Origin: Romboutsia ilealis
GTDB lineage: Bacteria > Bacillota > Clostridia > Peptostreptococcales > Peptostreptococcaceae
Direction: 5' to 3'
Length of the DNA stretch: 64,000 nucleotides
Assembly: GCF_900015215.1 (NCBI RefSeq)
Contig: NZ_LN555523.1
Span: forward strand, 2,199,213-2,263,212
Part shown: positions 1-9,497 of the stretch, piece by piece
Layout of the letters: each line of letters begins with the position of its first letter
Numbering within the stretch: the stretch's first letter is position 1
Notes under the pieces: model-generated
The model's input: only the letters and a program-made list of their open reading frames with translations
What the model was told of the DNA's origin: nothing
The model's database searches: none
Translations under genes and position numbers: made by a program

Positions 1-64
1 TTAAGGAGAATAAGATAGTATTATCAACTAAAGAAAATTTCTTTTTACTCGCTTTACTACTCAT
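1..64 (-). CDS. ABC transporter permease, BMP/nucleoside type (5' fragment)
   Basis: The first 21 codons of a gene that runs off the left edge of the window. It begins MSSKASKKKFSLVD and turns hydrophobic at once, as membrane permeases do. Its ATG overlaps the stop of the upstream ATPase gene by 8 nt (ATGAGTAG), and a strong ribosome site (GGAGGTG) lies inside the end of that gene, which points to translational coupling. The family is inferred only from position: BMP-type importers are usually encoded lipoprotein, ATPase, permease, permease. Too little sequence is present to confirm it. Confidence 0.6.
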   Translation of the reverse strand, partial: MSSKASKKKFSLVDNTILFSL

Positions 65-1625
65 TATCTTCACCTCCTGCCATCATTAAACCTAACATAT
101 TTTCGTCTGCATCTTTCGCATCGACAATTCCTACTATTTTTCCTTCATATATAACTGCTATTCTATCTGATACATTCATAACTTCATCTAATTCTAATGA
201 AACTAATAATACAGCATTTCCTTCATCTCTTTGCTTTACTAAGGCTTGATGAACGAATTCTATTGCTCCAACGTCAAGACCTCTTGTTGGTTGCGTAGCT
301 ATAAGTAATTGAGGTTCTCCAGTAGCCTTTCTTGCCGTTTCTATATTATCAACTTCTCTACCTATTATTATCTTTTGTTGGTTACCACCTGATAAGGCTC
401 TTGATTTAACAGTATGATCTGTAGGTCTTACGTCAAATCTTTCTATTATTTTATCAGCATACTCTTCTATAGCATGTTTATTTAATATTCCATTTTTAGA
501 GAATCTTGGATCCTTATAGTTTTGTAAAACTGTGTTTTCTGCAACAGTAAAATCTAATATCAATCCTCTTTTATGTCTATCTTCTGGAATATTTTTTATA
601 CCATTGTTAAATATTTCCTTTGGCTTTTTGTTAAGTAATTCCCTTGAATTTACTTTTATACTTCCACTTTCTGCTTTTCTAAGACCTGTTAACACTTCTA
701 CTAACTCTGATTGCCCATTTCCGTCTATACCTGCGATACCTAATATCTCTCCAGCCTTAACCTCTAATGATAATCCATCTACCACAGATACTTTTCTACT
801 ATCCTTTACTAGTAAGTCTTTTATTTCTAGTACATTTGATGTTGGTTTTGCTTCTTTTTTATCAACTTTGAAATTAACTTCTCTACCAACCATCATCGCT
901 GCTAACTCATCTTCAGTTGTCTCAGACACTTTCACAGTATCTATGTACTTACCTCTTCTAATTATTGTACAATAATCCGCAGCTGCTTTTATTTCTTTTA
1001 ATTTGTGAGTTATTATTATTACAGACTTACCTTCTTTAGTTAAGTTTCTTATAATTTGTATAAGTTCTTCTATCTCTTGTGGAGTAAGAACTGCTGTAGG
1101 CTCATCTAGTATTAATATTTCTGCACCTCTATATAAAGCTTTTAGTATTTCTACTCTTTGTTGCATACCAACACTTATATCTTCTATTTTTGCATTAGGA
1201 TCAACATATAATCCGTATTTTTCTGATATAGCTTTAACATCTTCAATAGCTTTATTTATATCAATTGAACCAAGACCTTTTGTAGGTTCAACTCCTAATA
1301 TTATGTTTTGTGCTACAGTGAAAGGTTGCACTAACATAAAGTGCTGATGAACCATACCTATTCCGTTTGCTATCGCAACATTAGGATTATCCATATTAAC
1401 TAGTTTTTCATTAATGTAAATTTCTCCAGATGTTTGCTGATATAAACCATATAGTATATTCATTAAAGTAGACTTTCCTGCACCGTTCTCTCCTAAAAGA
1501 GCATGTACTTCACCTTTATGTACAGTCAAATCTATGTTATCATTCGCAACAAAGCTTCCGAACTTTTTAGTTATTTTCTTCATTTCTACGACTTTTTGAC
1601 TGTAGTTGATATTACTATTATTCAT
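57..1625 (-). CDS. ABC transporter ATP-binding protein, BMP/nucleoside importer family
   Basis: A 522-residue double ATPase of the sugar/nucleoside importer type. It energises uptake of the ligand caught by the BMP lipoprotein encoded upstream. The first nucleotide-binding domain has a full Walker A (GENGAGKST, residues 45-53), the signature-like VGMQQR and Walker B LILDEPTA. The second has a degenerate P-loop (GIDGNGQSE), the signature LSGGNQQK and an altered Walker B region (ATQPTRGLD), which is usual for the YufO/RbsA group. Length is typical. A terminator lies between this gene and the lipoprotein gene, so its expression may be lower than that of the binding protein. The nucleoside substrate is inferred from the family. 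Confidence 0.88.
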   Translation of the reverse strand: MNNSNINYSQKVVEMKKITKKFGSFVANDNIDLTVHKGEVHALLGENGAGKSTLMNILYGLYQQTSGEIYINEKLVNMDNPNVAIANGIGMVHQHFMLVQPFTVAQNIILGVEPTKGLGSIDINKAIEDVKAISEKYGLYVDPNAKIEDISVGMQQRVEILKALYRGAEILILDEPTAVLTPQEIEELIQIIRNLTKEGKSVIIITHKLKEIKAAADYCTIIRRGKYIDTVKVSETTEDELAAMMVGREVNFKVDKKEAKPTSNVLEIKDLLVKDSRKVSVVDGLSLEVKAGEILGIAGIDGNGQSELVEVLTGLRKAESGSIKVNSRELLNKKPKEIFNNGIKNIPEDRHKRGLILDFTVAENTVLQNYKDPRFSKNGILNKHAIEEYADKIIERFDVRPTDHTVKSRALSGGNQQKIIIGREVDNIETARKATGEPQLLIATQPTRGLDVGAIEFVHQALVKQRDEGNAVLLVSLELDEVMNVSDRIAVIYEGKIVGIVDAKDADENMLGLMMAGGEDNE

Positions 1626-1825
1626 CGCTCTTTATTATCCTCCTTATTAAAAATTATCAGCTTCTTTATTATACTAAAATACGACTAACATAACAAACTT
1701 TTTGTTTTAATTTATTGTTTTAATTTGTTTTTTTGTGTATCATGATAAATTTTTATAAAATATTAATATATTTTATATTATTCTTTCCAAAATCTATTAA
1801 AATATTTTAAATACGTAATACATTT

Positions 1826-1860
1826 AAAAAGACTATCTCTTTCAATGAAGATAGTCTTTT
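1826..1860 (-). terminator. Rho-independent terminator after the BMP lipoprotein gene
   Basis: A 12-bp stem (AAAGACTATCT with its complement AGATAGTCTTT) followed on the minus strand by a T run. It separates the lipoprotein gene from the ATPase gene and probably attenuates rather than fully isolates the transporter genes. The rest of the 250-bp gap (1626-1875) is plain AT-rich sequence. Confidence 0.8.
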
Positions 1861-1875
1861 TATACTTAATTTTTA

Positions 1876-2928
1876 TTATTTGTTAAATTGTTCAAATTCT
1901 TCCTTATTTTCAGGAACTTTTATATCTCCTGACTTAATTTTTTCAGCTTCTGCAGTAACATATTCTAATACATCTGGTGGAACATTCTTGTTACTTGTCG
2001 GAGCTATACCAACACCATCCATAGATAATGTGTTAATTATTATTTCTCCACCTTTGTAGTTTCCTTCAACTACATTAGATAATAATTCTACTACTGCAAC
2101 ATCTATGTTTTTCATAGCTGAAGTTATTATATTTTCTGGTGCTAAGTAATTTTGATCTTGGTCAACACCTATAGCTTTTTTACCATTTTCTTTAGCTGCT
2201 TCTATTGCACCTATACCAACTGCTCCTGCACAAGTGAATATTATATCAACATTTTTAGAATGCATTTGGTTAGCTATAGTTTTTCCTAAAGCTGAATCTG
2301 AGAAACTATTTGCATATTGTACCATTACTTCTGCATCTGGGTTAGCGGCTTTGACACCTGTTCTAAATCCATAATCAAACTTAGCTAAAGCATCCGATTC
2401 CATACCACCGATAAATCCAACTTTGTTTGTTTCTGTCATTCTCCCAGCTATTAATCCTGTTAAATAAGCTGATGCGTTATCTTCAAATAATAATGAAGTT
2501 ACGTTTTCTGGTTGTTCTCCTTCACAAACTTCATCTATTAATGCAAATTGTTGTTCTGGATAATTTTTAGCTGCTTCTGTTATAGCTGCCTGTAACTTAA
2601 ATCCAACACCTACTATTAAATCCATTCCTTCATCAGCAAATGTATCTATATTTTGAACATAGTCTGCTTCTTGTTTAGACTCTAAATATTTTATTTCTAG
2701 TTTATCTTTTCCAAATTTTTCTTGAGCGTCTTGGAATCCTTTCCATGATGATTGATTAAATGATTCATCATTTACTCCACCTGTATCTGTTATCATCCCT
2801 ACTTTAAATACTTTTTCACCATTATCTGATGCTGATGCGTCAGAACCTGATTTCGCTCCACATCCTACTAACATGCTAGCACTCATTACTGTAGCTAAAC
2901 CTAAAGCTATAAGCTTTTTTAGTTTCAT
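1876..2928 (-). CDS. BMP family substrate-binding lipoprotein (PnrA-like)
   Basis: A 350-residue extracellular ligand-binding lipoprotein for the adjacent ABC importer. The N-terminus is a type II signal peptide with lipobox LVGC, the lipidated cysteine being residue 23, followed by a Gly/Ser/Asp-rich tether. The mature part shows the BMP/Med fold landmarks: VGMITDTGGVNDESFNQS at its start, a central GFIGGMESDALAKFDYGFRTG and VGVDQDQNYLAP. Relatives bind purine nucleosides (PnrA, BmpA); the same role is inferred here. The start ATG has AGGAGG seven bases upstream. It is the first gene of the cassette and has its own terminator. Confidence 0.9.
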   Translation of the reverse strand: MKLKKLIALGLATVMSASMLVGCGAKSGSDASASDNGEKVFKVGMITDTGGVNDESFNQSSWKGFQDAQEKFGKDKLEIKYLESKQEADYVQNIDTFADEGMDLIVGVGFKLQAAITEAAKNYPEQQFALIDEVCEGEQPENVTSLLFEDNASAYLTGLIAGRMTETNKVGFIGGMESDALAKFDYGFRTGVKAANPDAEVMVQYANSFSDSALGKTIANQMHSKNVDIIFTCAGAVGIGAIEAAKENGKKAIGVDQDQNYLAPENIITSAMKNIDVAVVELLSNVVEGNYKGGEIIINTLSMDGVGIAPTSNKNVPPDVLEYVTAEAEKIKSGDIKVPENKEEFEQFNK

Positions 2929-3186
2929 ATGTATCCTCCTGATATTTGTATAATATTTAATATTATTTTACACTATTTTATGTTTTTTTCTACAAAAAAA
3001 TTGTATATATTAATTTTTTTGTGTATAACTTTATATTTAATTTAATTATATTTTATATTCCATTTCATATATATGATATACTATTTATAAAAATATAGTT
3101 TTTATTATTAAATAATCGTACTATTTTTAAGTTTTATATAATAAAATTTTCCTCAATCAACCTTTATATTCTCTTTTTTCTATAAT
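2929..3186. other. Gene-free AT-rich region upstream of the BMP gene
   Basis: The gap between the methyltransferase terminator and the BMP gene. It must carry the BMP promoter, but I see no clear -35/-10 pair and no riboswitch-like fold; it is almost pure A/T with short poly-T runs. Confidence 0.5.
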
Positions 3187-3229
3187 AAAAAATGATACTA
3201 AATATATAAAATAATTAGTATCATTTTTA
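3187..3229 (-). terminator. Terminator after trmL
   Basis: A perfect 10-bp stem (AATGATACTA at 3191-3200 and its complement at 3216-3225) flanked by A and T runs, so it can work in both directions. It lies directly after the stop codon of the tRNA methyltransferase gene. Confidence 0.8.
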
Positions 3230-3243
3230 TTATAGATATGTAA

Positions 3244-3714
3244 CTATCTCATTCCTGGATAATCTAGTTGTCTTAATGCTTCATATACTACTATGGCAAC
3301 TGAATTTGATAAATTTAAAGATCTAGCTTTCTCTAAATTTAACATAGGTATTCTTATACACGTTTCTAAATTTGCTTTTATAAGTGATTCTGGTAAACCT
3401 TTAGTCTCTTTTCCAAATACAATAAATGAATTATCAACATATTTAACGTCAGAATGAGACTGCTTTACTTTTGTTGTCGCATAGAAAAATGTCCCACTTG
3501 GATTTTTTTCAACAACTTCTTCAAAACTATCATAATATTGTATATTAGCTATATCCCAATAATCAAGACCGCTTCTTTTTAAATATTTATCTTCTAATGA
3601 AAATCCTAGTGGTCTAACTAAATGTAAAGTTGCCCCTGTTGCTGCACAAGTTCTTATTATATTACCTGTATTTTGAGGTATTTCTGGTTCTACTAAAACT
3701 ACATTTATTGACAT
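3244..3714 (-). CDS. trmL: tRNA (cytidine/uridine-34-2'-O)-methyltransferase TrmL
   Basis: A 156-residue SPOUT-class (trefoil-knot) methyltransferase. Relatives (YibK/CspR) 2'-O-methylate the wobble base of tRNA-Leu using S-adenosylmethionine. The family marks are all present: the start MSINVVLVEPEIPQNTGNIIRTC, the central FGKETKGLP, and the knot-forming IPM followed by ARSLNLSNSVAIVVYE near the C-terminus. The length is normal for the family. It is followed by a strong terminator and lies 63 bp after the endonuclease III gene on the same strand, so the two could share a transcript. Confidence 0.92.
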   Translation of the reverse strand: MSINVVLVEPEIPQNTGNIIRTCAATGATLHLVRPLGFSLEDKYLKRSGLDYWDIANIQYYDSFEEVVEKNPSGTFFYATTKVKQSHSDVKYVDNSFIVFGKETKGLPESLIKANLETCIRIPMLNLEKARSLNLSNSVAIVVYEALRQLDYPGMR

Positions 3715-3777
3715 TTTATCCTCCTATTTATTAACTGTATTCTATTTTATTTACAATTATATCAGAAATTCACTTTT

Positions 3778-4419
3778 CTAAGAATGCACTTTATCAAAGT
3801 TATTCTTATAGTATTTACAGTATTTCGTTATAGGACAAATACTACACTCAGGTTTTCTAGCTTTACAAATTCGTCTTCCATGAAAGATTAGTAAATGATG
3901 AGAATGAGACCATCTTTTCTTTGGTATCGCGTCCATAAGGGCAAACTCTGTTTTTTCAGGAGTTTGAGTATTAACTATACCAATTCGATTTGAAACTCTA
4001 AATACATGAGTATCAACCGCCATGGCATCTTGTCCAAAAGCATTGCTAAGTACTACATTAGCAGTTTTCCTTCCAACGCCTGGAAGTTTAGTTAAATCTT
4101 CTAAATTATCTGGAACTTCTCCATTATATTCATTGAATATTTTTTCTGACGTAGATTTTATTTTTTCTGCCTTACTCTTATATAAACCGCAGCTTTTTAT
4201 TTCCTCTTCTATTTCCTCTATACTAAGATTTGCAAAATCCTTAGGAGTATTGTATTTTTTAAACATCTCTCCCGTAACTTTGTTTACTCTTACATCTGTG
4301 CATTGAGCAGATAATATTGTTGCTACTAATAGCTCAAATGGTGTAGTGTAATCTAGCTCACATTTCGCATCTGGATAAGTTTCTTCTAATATATCTAGTA
4401 CTTTATTAATATTTTTCAT
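3778..4419 (-). CDS. nth: Endonuclease III (base-excision DNA glycosylase/AP lyase)
   Basis: A 213-residue glycosylase that removes oxidised pyrimidines and nicks the abasic site. The helix-hairpin-helix LPGVGRKTA carries the catalytic lysine (about K118), the catalytic aspartate is in VDTHVFR (about D136), and four cysteines (C185, C192, C195, C201) have the C-x6-C-x2-C-x5-C spacing of the [4Fe-4S] cluster. Start and length agree with the family. It precedes trmL on the same strand. The identification is secure from the three conserved elements. Confidence 0.95.
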   Translation of the reverse strand: MKNINKVLDILEETYPDAKCELDYTTPFELLVATILSAQCTDVRVNKVTGEMFKKYNTPKDFANLSIEEIEEEIKSCGLYKSKAEKIKSTSEKIFNEYNGEVPDNLEDLTKLPGVGRKTANVVLSNAFGQDAMAVDTHVFRVSNRIGIVNTQTPEKTEFALMDAIPKKRWSHSHHLLIFHGRRICKARKPECSICPITKYCKYYKNNFDKVHS

Positions 4420-4534
4420 ATAATTCTCCCTTACACCTATTATCTATACTTCATCATTTATCATGATTAATATATAATGAATCTTATAACTTTAACACAT
4501 AATAAAATTCCTTAAAATACATAGTTTTATACAA

Positions 4535-4579
4535 AATAATAAGAAGGCAAAAGTTTATATCTTTTGCCTTCTTATTATT
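4535..4579 (-). terminator. Strong terminator after the Lon-like protease gene
   Basis: A perfect 19-bp stem (AATAATAAGAAGGCAAAAG at 4535-4553 and its complement at 4561-4579) with a 7-base loop, between the Lon-like gene and nth. It ends the upstream transcript on the minus strand. Confidence 0.85.
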
Positions 4580-4604
4580 TTACCCATTAATATTTTATAT
4601 AAAA

Positions 4605-6857
4605 CTACTTTTTAGATGGACTTTGTAATTCATTAAACCCTCTTAGTCTTTCTATTACTAGTCTTTTTACTTCATCAAATTTAACATCCATTAATATTTC
4701 CATAGCTTCTTCTACTCTTTCAACTGTATATATAGTAAATTTCCCTGTCTCTATTGCCTCTGTTACCTCATCAGATAAAACTAAGTTTCTGCTATTATTT
4801 TTTGGTATTATTACACCTTGATTGCCATTTAATCCTTGTTTTTTACAAGTAGAGTAAAATCCTTCTATTTTTTCGCTTATTCCACCAACTACTTGTATTT
4901 CACCTTTTTGGTTCATAGAACCAGTTGCAGCTATACTTTGTTTTAAAGGTATTTTACTTAATGATGATAATAAAGCATATAATTCAGCACCCGTTGCGCT
5001 ATCTCCATCTACACCTCCATAATTTTGTTCAAAACAAATATTTGCATTTAATGAAAGTGGGAAATCTTGTGCAAAAGTCTCTGCTAAATATCCACCTAAA
5101 ATCAGAACACCTTTATTGTGTATTGGTCCACTCATATTAACTTCTCTCTCTATATTAACTATACCTTTATTACCTGGGCTAGTTGTTACAGTTATTCTAG
5201 AAGGTCTTCCAAATGAATATTCGCCTGTGCTTAATACAGATAATCCATTAATCACACCTACTCTACTGCCTTTTGTTTCTATAAGTGTAAATCCATTTTC
5301 CAAAGATTCATCCATTTTATTTTCTATTCTATTTAATCTTTTTTTTCTTTCTAATATAGCATTTTGAACATCATATTTATCTACATACTCAGCATTTCTA
5401 ATTTGAGCACATGCATCACCTTCAACTATTATTTCCATTATTTTGTTAAATTGAGTTGAAAGCTTATATTTATCTCCACAAAGTCTAGTACTAAACTTTA
5501 TAACTTCCCCAACAGCATCGTAAGTAAAATGTTTTAATTTATTTTTTTCACATTGATATGCTATAAATCTAGCAATGCCATCTTCATTATTTTCATTTTT
5601 ATCCATTTCATTATCAAAATCTACAAATATTTTAAAATACTTACTAAAATCATCATCATTGTTATAAAGTAGGTTATACATATAATTTGTTCCTATTAAT
5701 ATAACCTTAATATCTATAGGCATATTTTCTGGCTTTATTGATGTTTGTGTATCTACACTTATTTGTCTTGATTGAATAGCTCTTTTTAACATATCCCAAG
5801 ATAATGGATATCTTAAAAGTTGATCAACATATAAAACTAGATATCCTCCGTTTGCTTTGTGAACAGCCCCAGGTATCAATTTTGTGAAATCTGTTTTTAC
5901 ATTTCCATTATAGTAATCGTACTCTGCTTTTCCAAACAAATTAGCTGGGCTCGGATTTATTTCAACTATTACCGGTGCTTTAAAATTTTCTCTGTCAATT
6001 CCATTATCTACAAATAGATTAACTTTATATTTCATAAAATGTTCTCTATCATACTTATCTTTTAACTCTTCTTCATCCATATAGAATAAATAAACATATT
6101 CTAATATATCATCTCTCATGTTATTTAAATACATTTTAACTTTTTCATAACCATTATATTTCTCTATTAAACCATCAATATGAGGGTCTATTACATATTT
6201 AGCAATTTCTTCTTCTAACTCTAATAAAGCTTCTTTTGCTGCATCTTCTAAATCCCTAATTTTATAGACTACTTGTATCGCAGCATTTTCTAATTCTCTT
6301 TTTACTTTATAAAATTCTTCATCAGCATAATCATCCTCAGCTTCTTCATCTTCTTTATTCTCTTCTATAGGCATAAATACCATGCCAACTTTACTATTTT
6401 TTAATTTAAATCCTTTTTCTTCTGCATATTTTTTTATCTTTTTAAGTAGTGCATCTTTTTCTATTTCATATTCCTCTATTAATTGATTTTTTCCTATTTC
6501 AAAATCTTCACTTTCGAAAGCATCTCTTAATTCATCAAGTAGCGTTTCTATAAGCTTTTCAATATCTTTTTTAAATATTTTTCCCAGACCTTTCTCAAGC
6601 CCAATTATAAGTGGTTCTCTATTATTTTCGAAATTATATACATAACACCAATCTTTATGACTTCCTTTTTTAGCTGCATATTTATTTAGAGCGCTCATAG
6701 CATATGTTGTTTTACCTGTTCCTGAATCTCCTGCTAAATACATGTTATACGCTGGATTATCAATTTTTAATCCTTTTTCCATAGCTTCTATAGCTCTTTC
6801 CTGACCTAATATGCCTTCTAGAGGTTCTATCTCAGATGTATTATTAAATTTTAGCAT
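4605..6857 (-). CDS. Lon-like ATP-dependent protease (LonB/LonC-type, AAA_32)
   Basis: A 750-residue protein joining an AAA ATPase to a C-terminal Lon serine protease domain. Walker A is GDSGTGKTT (43-51), and a charged coiled-coil region rich in Glu/Lys (about 90-250) interrupts the ATPase as in other clostridial members. The protease has the Ser-Lys dyad: Ser620 in GDSATGAE and Lys663 in SEKIEGF. That is 43 residues apart, the same spacing as in E. coli Lon. It lacks the N-terminal substrate domain of classical Lon. Its substrates are unknown. A GGGGGAGGG ribosome site precedes the ATG. Confidence 0.88.
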   Translation of the reverse strand: MLKFNNTSEIEPLEGILGQERAIEAMEKGLKIDNPAYNMYLAGDSGTGKTTYAMSALNKYAAKKGSHKDWCYVYNFENNREPLIIGLEKGLGKIFKKDIEKLIETLLDELRDAFESEDFEIGKNQLIEEYEIEKDALLKKIKKYAEEKGFKLKNSKVGMVFMPIEENKEDEEAEDDYADEEFYKVKRELENAAIQVVYKIRDLEDAAKEALLELEEEIAKYVIDPHIDGLIEKYNGYEKVKMYLNNMRDDILEYVYLFYMDEEELKDKYDREHFMKYKVNLFVDNGIDRENFKAPVIVEINPSPANLFGKAEYDYYNGNVKTDFTKLIPGAVHKANGGYLVLYVDQLLRYPLSWDMLKRAIQSRQISVDTQTSIKPENMPIDIKVILIGTNYMYNLLYNNDDDFSKYFKIFVDFDNEMDKNENNEDGIARFIAYQCEKNKLKHFTYDAVGEVIKFSTRLCGDKYKLSTQFNKIMEIIVEGDACAQIRNAEYVDKYDVQNAILERKKRLNRIENKMDESLENGFTLIETKGSRVGVINGLSVLSTGEYSFGRPSRITVTTSPGNKGIVNIEREVNMSGPIHNKGVLILGGYLAETFAQDFPLSLNANICFEQNYGGVDGDSATGAELYALLSSLSKIPLKQSIAATGSMNQKGEIQVVGGISEKIEGFYSTCKKQGLNGNQGVIIPKNNSRNLVLSDEVTEAIETGKFTIYTVERVEEAMEILMDVKFDEVKRLVIERLRGFNELQSPSKK

Positions 6858-6977
6858 TGACCCTCCCCCCTTCTATCATTTTATATATTCTATGATTAAT
6901 AGCTTTTAAATATTTATCTATCTAATATTAATTTTATTCATTATATAAAATATCTTGCCATTTAAATTATCTATAAT

Positions 6978-7001
6978 AAAAAAAGAAGCCTTTGACTTCT
7001 T
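6978..7001 (-). terminator. Short terminator after queG
   Basis: The stem AAGAAG/CTTCTT with a 7-base loop followed by seven T on the minus strand. It overlaps the last bases of the queG stop region. Confidence 0.6.
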
Positions 7002-7905
7002 ACTCATTCGGCTCCTCTGAAACTATATTTATATTTCTTTTTATTATATTTTTGCCTCTCCAACTAAAAGCCCTATTCCCATATTTTCTCTTAAATTCTT
7101 TATTCGATATATCATTAATTTCTTCAATATCTAATTTAAAAATTGCCTCTTGTTTAAATCTTTCTATAGAGGTTATTGGAATATTTTTATTGTGAGGACA
7201 TATATCTTGACAAATATCACACCCAAAAACTTTTTTATTTTCTTTCAATATTTTTTCCTCTTCTTCTTCAAGCTCTCCTTTTTTTTGTGTTATATAAGAT
7301 AAACATCTTTTAGGATTCATTTCGTAATTTCCTAAAATAGCATTTCCCGGACAATATTTTACACATTTTCCACATTTTATACATGTTTTTTCTAGCGGAG
7401 TATCACTTTTAAACTCATAATTACTCATTATATATCCTATAAACACATATGAACCATATTCATCTGTAATTATATTATTATTTATTCCAAAATATCCTAT
7501 ACCAGATAAATATGCTAAATATCTGTCTACTAATGGACCATTATCAGCAAATATCTTATACTCAAAATTATCTATATTGTCTGATAAATAGTTACATATT
7601 TGTTGCAACATATCTTTAACTACTATATGATAATCCTCTCCATAACAATACTTTGATAAATTACATTCATCAAAATCTCCAATATAGTAAGGAAATGCAC
7701 ATACTATTATAGATTTTACATTTTCCATTGTTTCTTTTGGATTAACTCTATTTTCTATAATAGGTTCTTCCATACCAGTTATATATCCATTCAATAATCG
7801 CTGTTTTATTATCTTTTCTAAGTCGTAGTAGGGACCTACTCCAGCTATCCCAACACAATCTATTCCTATAGATTTACAAAAATCTTTTAATTCTTCTTTC
7901 TTCAT
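7000..7905 (-). CDS. queG: Epoxyqueuosine reductase
   Basis: A 301-residue cobalamin-dependent reductase that makes queuosine from epoxyqueuosine in tRNA, the last step of the pathway. The N-terminal DUF1730 region contains FADNGPLVDRYLAYLSGIG, the family's active-site stretch. Two ferredoxin-type clusters follow: CIKCGKCVKYCP and CDICQDICP. It is shorter than the E. coli enzyme because the C-terminal HEAT-like extension is missing, as is common in Firmicutes. No other queuosine genes are near. It is divergent from the RusA-like gene. Confidence 0.9.
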   Translation of the reverse strand: MKKEELKDFCKSIGIDCVGIAGVGPYYDLEKIIKQRLLNGYITGMEEPIIENRVNPKETMENVKSIIVCAFPYYIGDFDECNLSKYCYGEDYHIVVKDMLQQICNYLSDNIDNFEYKIFADNGPLVDRYLAYLSGIGYFGINNNIITDEYGSYVFIGYIMSNYEFKSDTPLEKTCIKCGKCVKYCPGNAILGNYEMNPKRCLSYITQKKGELEEEEEKILKENKKVFGCDICQDICPHNKNIPITSIERFKQEAIFKLDIEEINDISNKEFKRKYGNRAFSWRGKNIIKRNINIVSEEPNE

Positions 7906-7968
7906 AAAAAACCTTTCATTAATTAAATATTAGTTTTATAATAACTAGAGTATAAGGGTGGTGATATT

Positions 7969-8373
7969 TTGATCAAATTAACGATACCAGGTAGACCTAT
8001 TAGTAAATCAAACTTCAAACTTCACAATGTACATGGACAAGCATGGATGCCATCAAAAGGTAAACATTCAAAATATTTAGCTTATGAAAACATGATTGCT
8101 GGATTTATAAATCAACAATACTTTGGCGATATAATTGAAGAAGACTTAATAACTATACTAAAATTATATTTCCCAAATAAACGCATGGGTGATTTACATA
8201 ACTATCCTAAAAGTATATGTGATGGTATAGAAAAAAGTGGAATAATAAAAAATGATAAACAACTTAAACCAGTGTTATTGTTTGACTTTATAGATAAGGA
8301 TAATCCTAGAGTTGAAATAGAGCTTTATCCTATTTCAGAATACGATGTATCCTATGTTGTATCTAAAAAGTAA
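7969..8373 (+). CDS. RusA-like Holliday junction resolvase
   Basis: A 134-residue RusA-family endonuclease, here with no phage genes around it. The family core is clear: GDLHNYPKSICDGIEKSGIIKNDKQ (in two parts, residues 74-98), matching the D-x-D-N, DG and ND elements of RusA. Asp75 and Asp96 are kept, but the position equivalent to the second metal-binding Asp of E. coli RusA (D-L-D-N) is His77. The start is TTG at 7969, supported by the near-perfect GGTGGTGAT ribosome site seven bases upstream. It is one of few plus-strand genes here. Whether it resolves junctions is unproven. Confidence 0.8.
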   Translation: MIKLTIPGRPISKSNFKLHNVHGQAWMPSKGKHSKYLAYENMIAGFINQQYFGDIIEEDLITILKLYFPNKRMGDLHNYPKSICDGIEKSGIIKNDKQLKPVLLFDFIDKDNPRVEIELYPISEYDVSYVVSKK

Positions 8374-8383
8374 TTTATATATA

Positions 8384-8412
8384 AAAGAGAACTTAAAACT
8401 TAAGTTCTCTTT
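8384..8412. terminator. Bidirectional terminator between the RusA-like and aldo/keto reductase genes
   Basis: A 12-bp perfect stem (AAAGAGAACTTA and its complement) with A and T runs on either side, between two converging genes. Confidence 0.85.
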
Positions 8413-8435
8413 ATTATTATCTATACTCTATACTT

Positions 8436-9431
8436 TTAGTCAAGCTTAGATGATACTTCTTTTAACATTTCTCTTATAGGCAATTCATATGGACATTTAG
8501 TCTCGCATAATCCACATTCTACACATGCACTTGCTTTAACTTCTAACAATTTATATCTTTCCTTAGCCCAATCCTTTAAATTATATCTTGTATAATACCC
8601 TTCTAACAAGAAGTTTTGAGGTATATTTATTTTTAATGGACATGGTAGGCAATATTCACATCTCCTGCAAAATCTTTTTCCCATTATAGTTCTTATTTCT
8701 TGTATCTTAGATTCATCATCTTCTGTAATATTAGTATCTCGTAGTACTGATACATTCTCTCTAACTTGCTCAATATTTTCCATACCAGGTATAACTACAT
8801 CTATATAATCTTTTGAAAGTATATATTTTATCGCTAACTTTGCATCATCTATAGCCCCACCAGCTAAAGGTTTCATTACTATAATTCCTATACCTTTTTT
8901 ATTAGCTTTTTTAAAAACTTCATCCGCTTGATCTTCAATTATATTATATGGAAATTGTATAGTAGAAAACTTTTCATCTTCTATTGACTGTTCTATAGTT
9001 TCTAAACTATGACTAGTTATTCCTATATATTTTATTTTACCTTCTTCTCTTGCCTCTAATAGAGCTTTATATGCTTTATTTTTATCAAATATAGTTTTGT
9101 ATTCTTCTGGCTTAAGATTATGTATTTGATATAAGTCTATACAGTCTGTTTTTAAATTTTTTAAACTTATTTCTATATCTCGTTTCATTGATTCATAATC
9201 TCTAGACATACTTTTAGTTGCAATAAAGAATTTTTCCCTTTTACCATCTATAGCATTTCCTATATACTCTTCACTTATAGTATACGCTCTAGCTGTATCT
9301 ATAAAATTAATATTATTATCAACTAATTCATTTATAACCTTATTAGTCTCTTCTTGTGTTATCCTTTGAATTGGTATTCCACCAAAACCAACCCTATTTA
9401 CTTTCATATTAGTTTTACCTAATAACCTCAT
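8436..9431 (-). CDS. Aldo/keto reductase with C-terminal 4Fe-4S domain
   Basis: A 331-residue oxidoreductase. Residues 1-260 form an aldo/keto reductase barrel with the usual tetrad visible: Asp and Tyr in FIDTARAYTIS, Lys in IATKSMS and His in YQIHNL. The C-terminal 70 residues carry two cysteine clusters (CRRCEYCLPCP and CVECGLCETKCP) typical of ferredoxin domains in anaerobe members, so electrons may come from or go to an iron-sulfur partner. The substrate cannot be told from sequence. It is followed by the shared terminator and preceded by nfo on the same strand. Confidence 0.85.
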   Translation of the reverse strand: MRLLGKTNMKVNRVGFGGIPIQRITQEETNKVINELVDNNINFIDTARAYTISEEYIGNAIDGKREKFFIATKSMSRDYESMKRDIEISLKNLKTDCIDLYQIHNLKPEEYKTIFDKNKAYKALLEAREEGKIKYIGITSHSLETIEQSIEDEKFSTIQFPYNIIEDQADEVFKKANKKGIGIIVMKPLAGGAIDDAKLAIKYILSKDYIDVVIPGMENIEQVRENVSVLRDTNITEDDESKIQEIRTIMGKRFCRRCEYCLPCPLKINIPQNFLLEGYYTRYNLKDWAKERYKLLEVKASACVECGLCETKCPYELPIREMLKEVSSKLD

Positions 9432-9497
9432 CTATCTCCCACCTTACAATATATTTTCTTATTATATTATAAGGTTATTTTATTATATAATCAAAAT

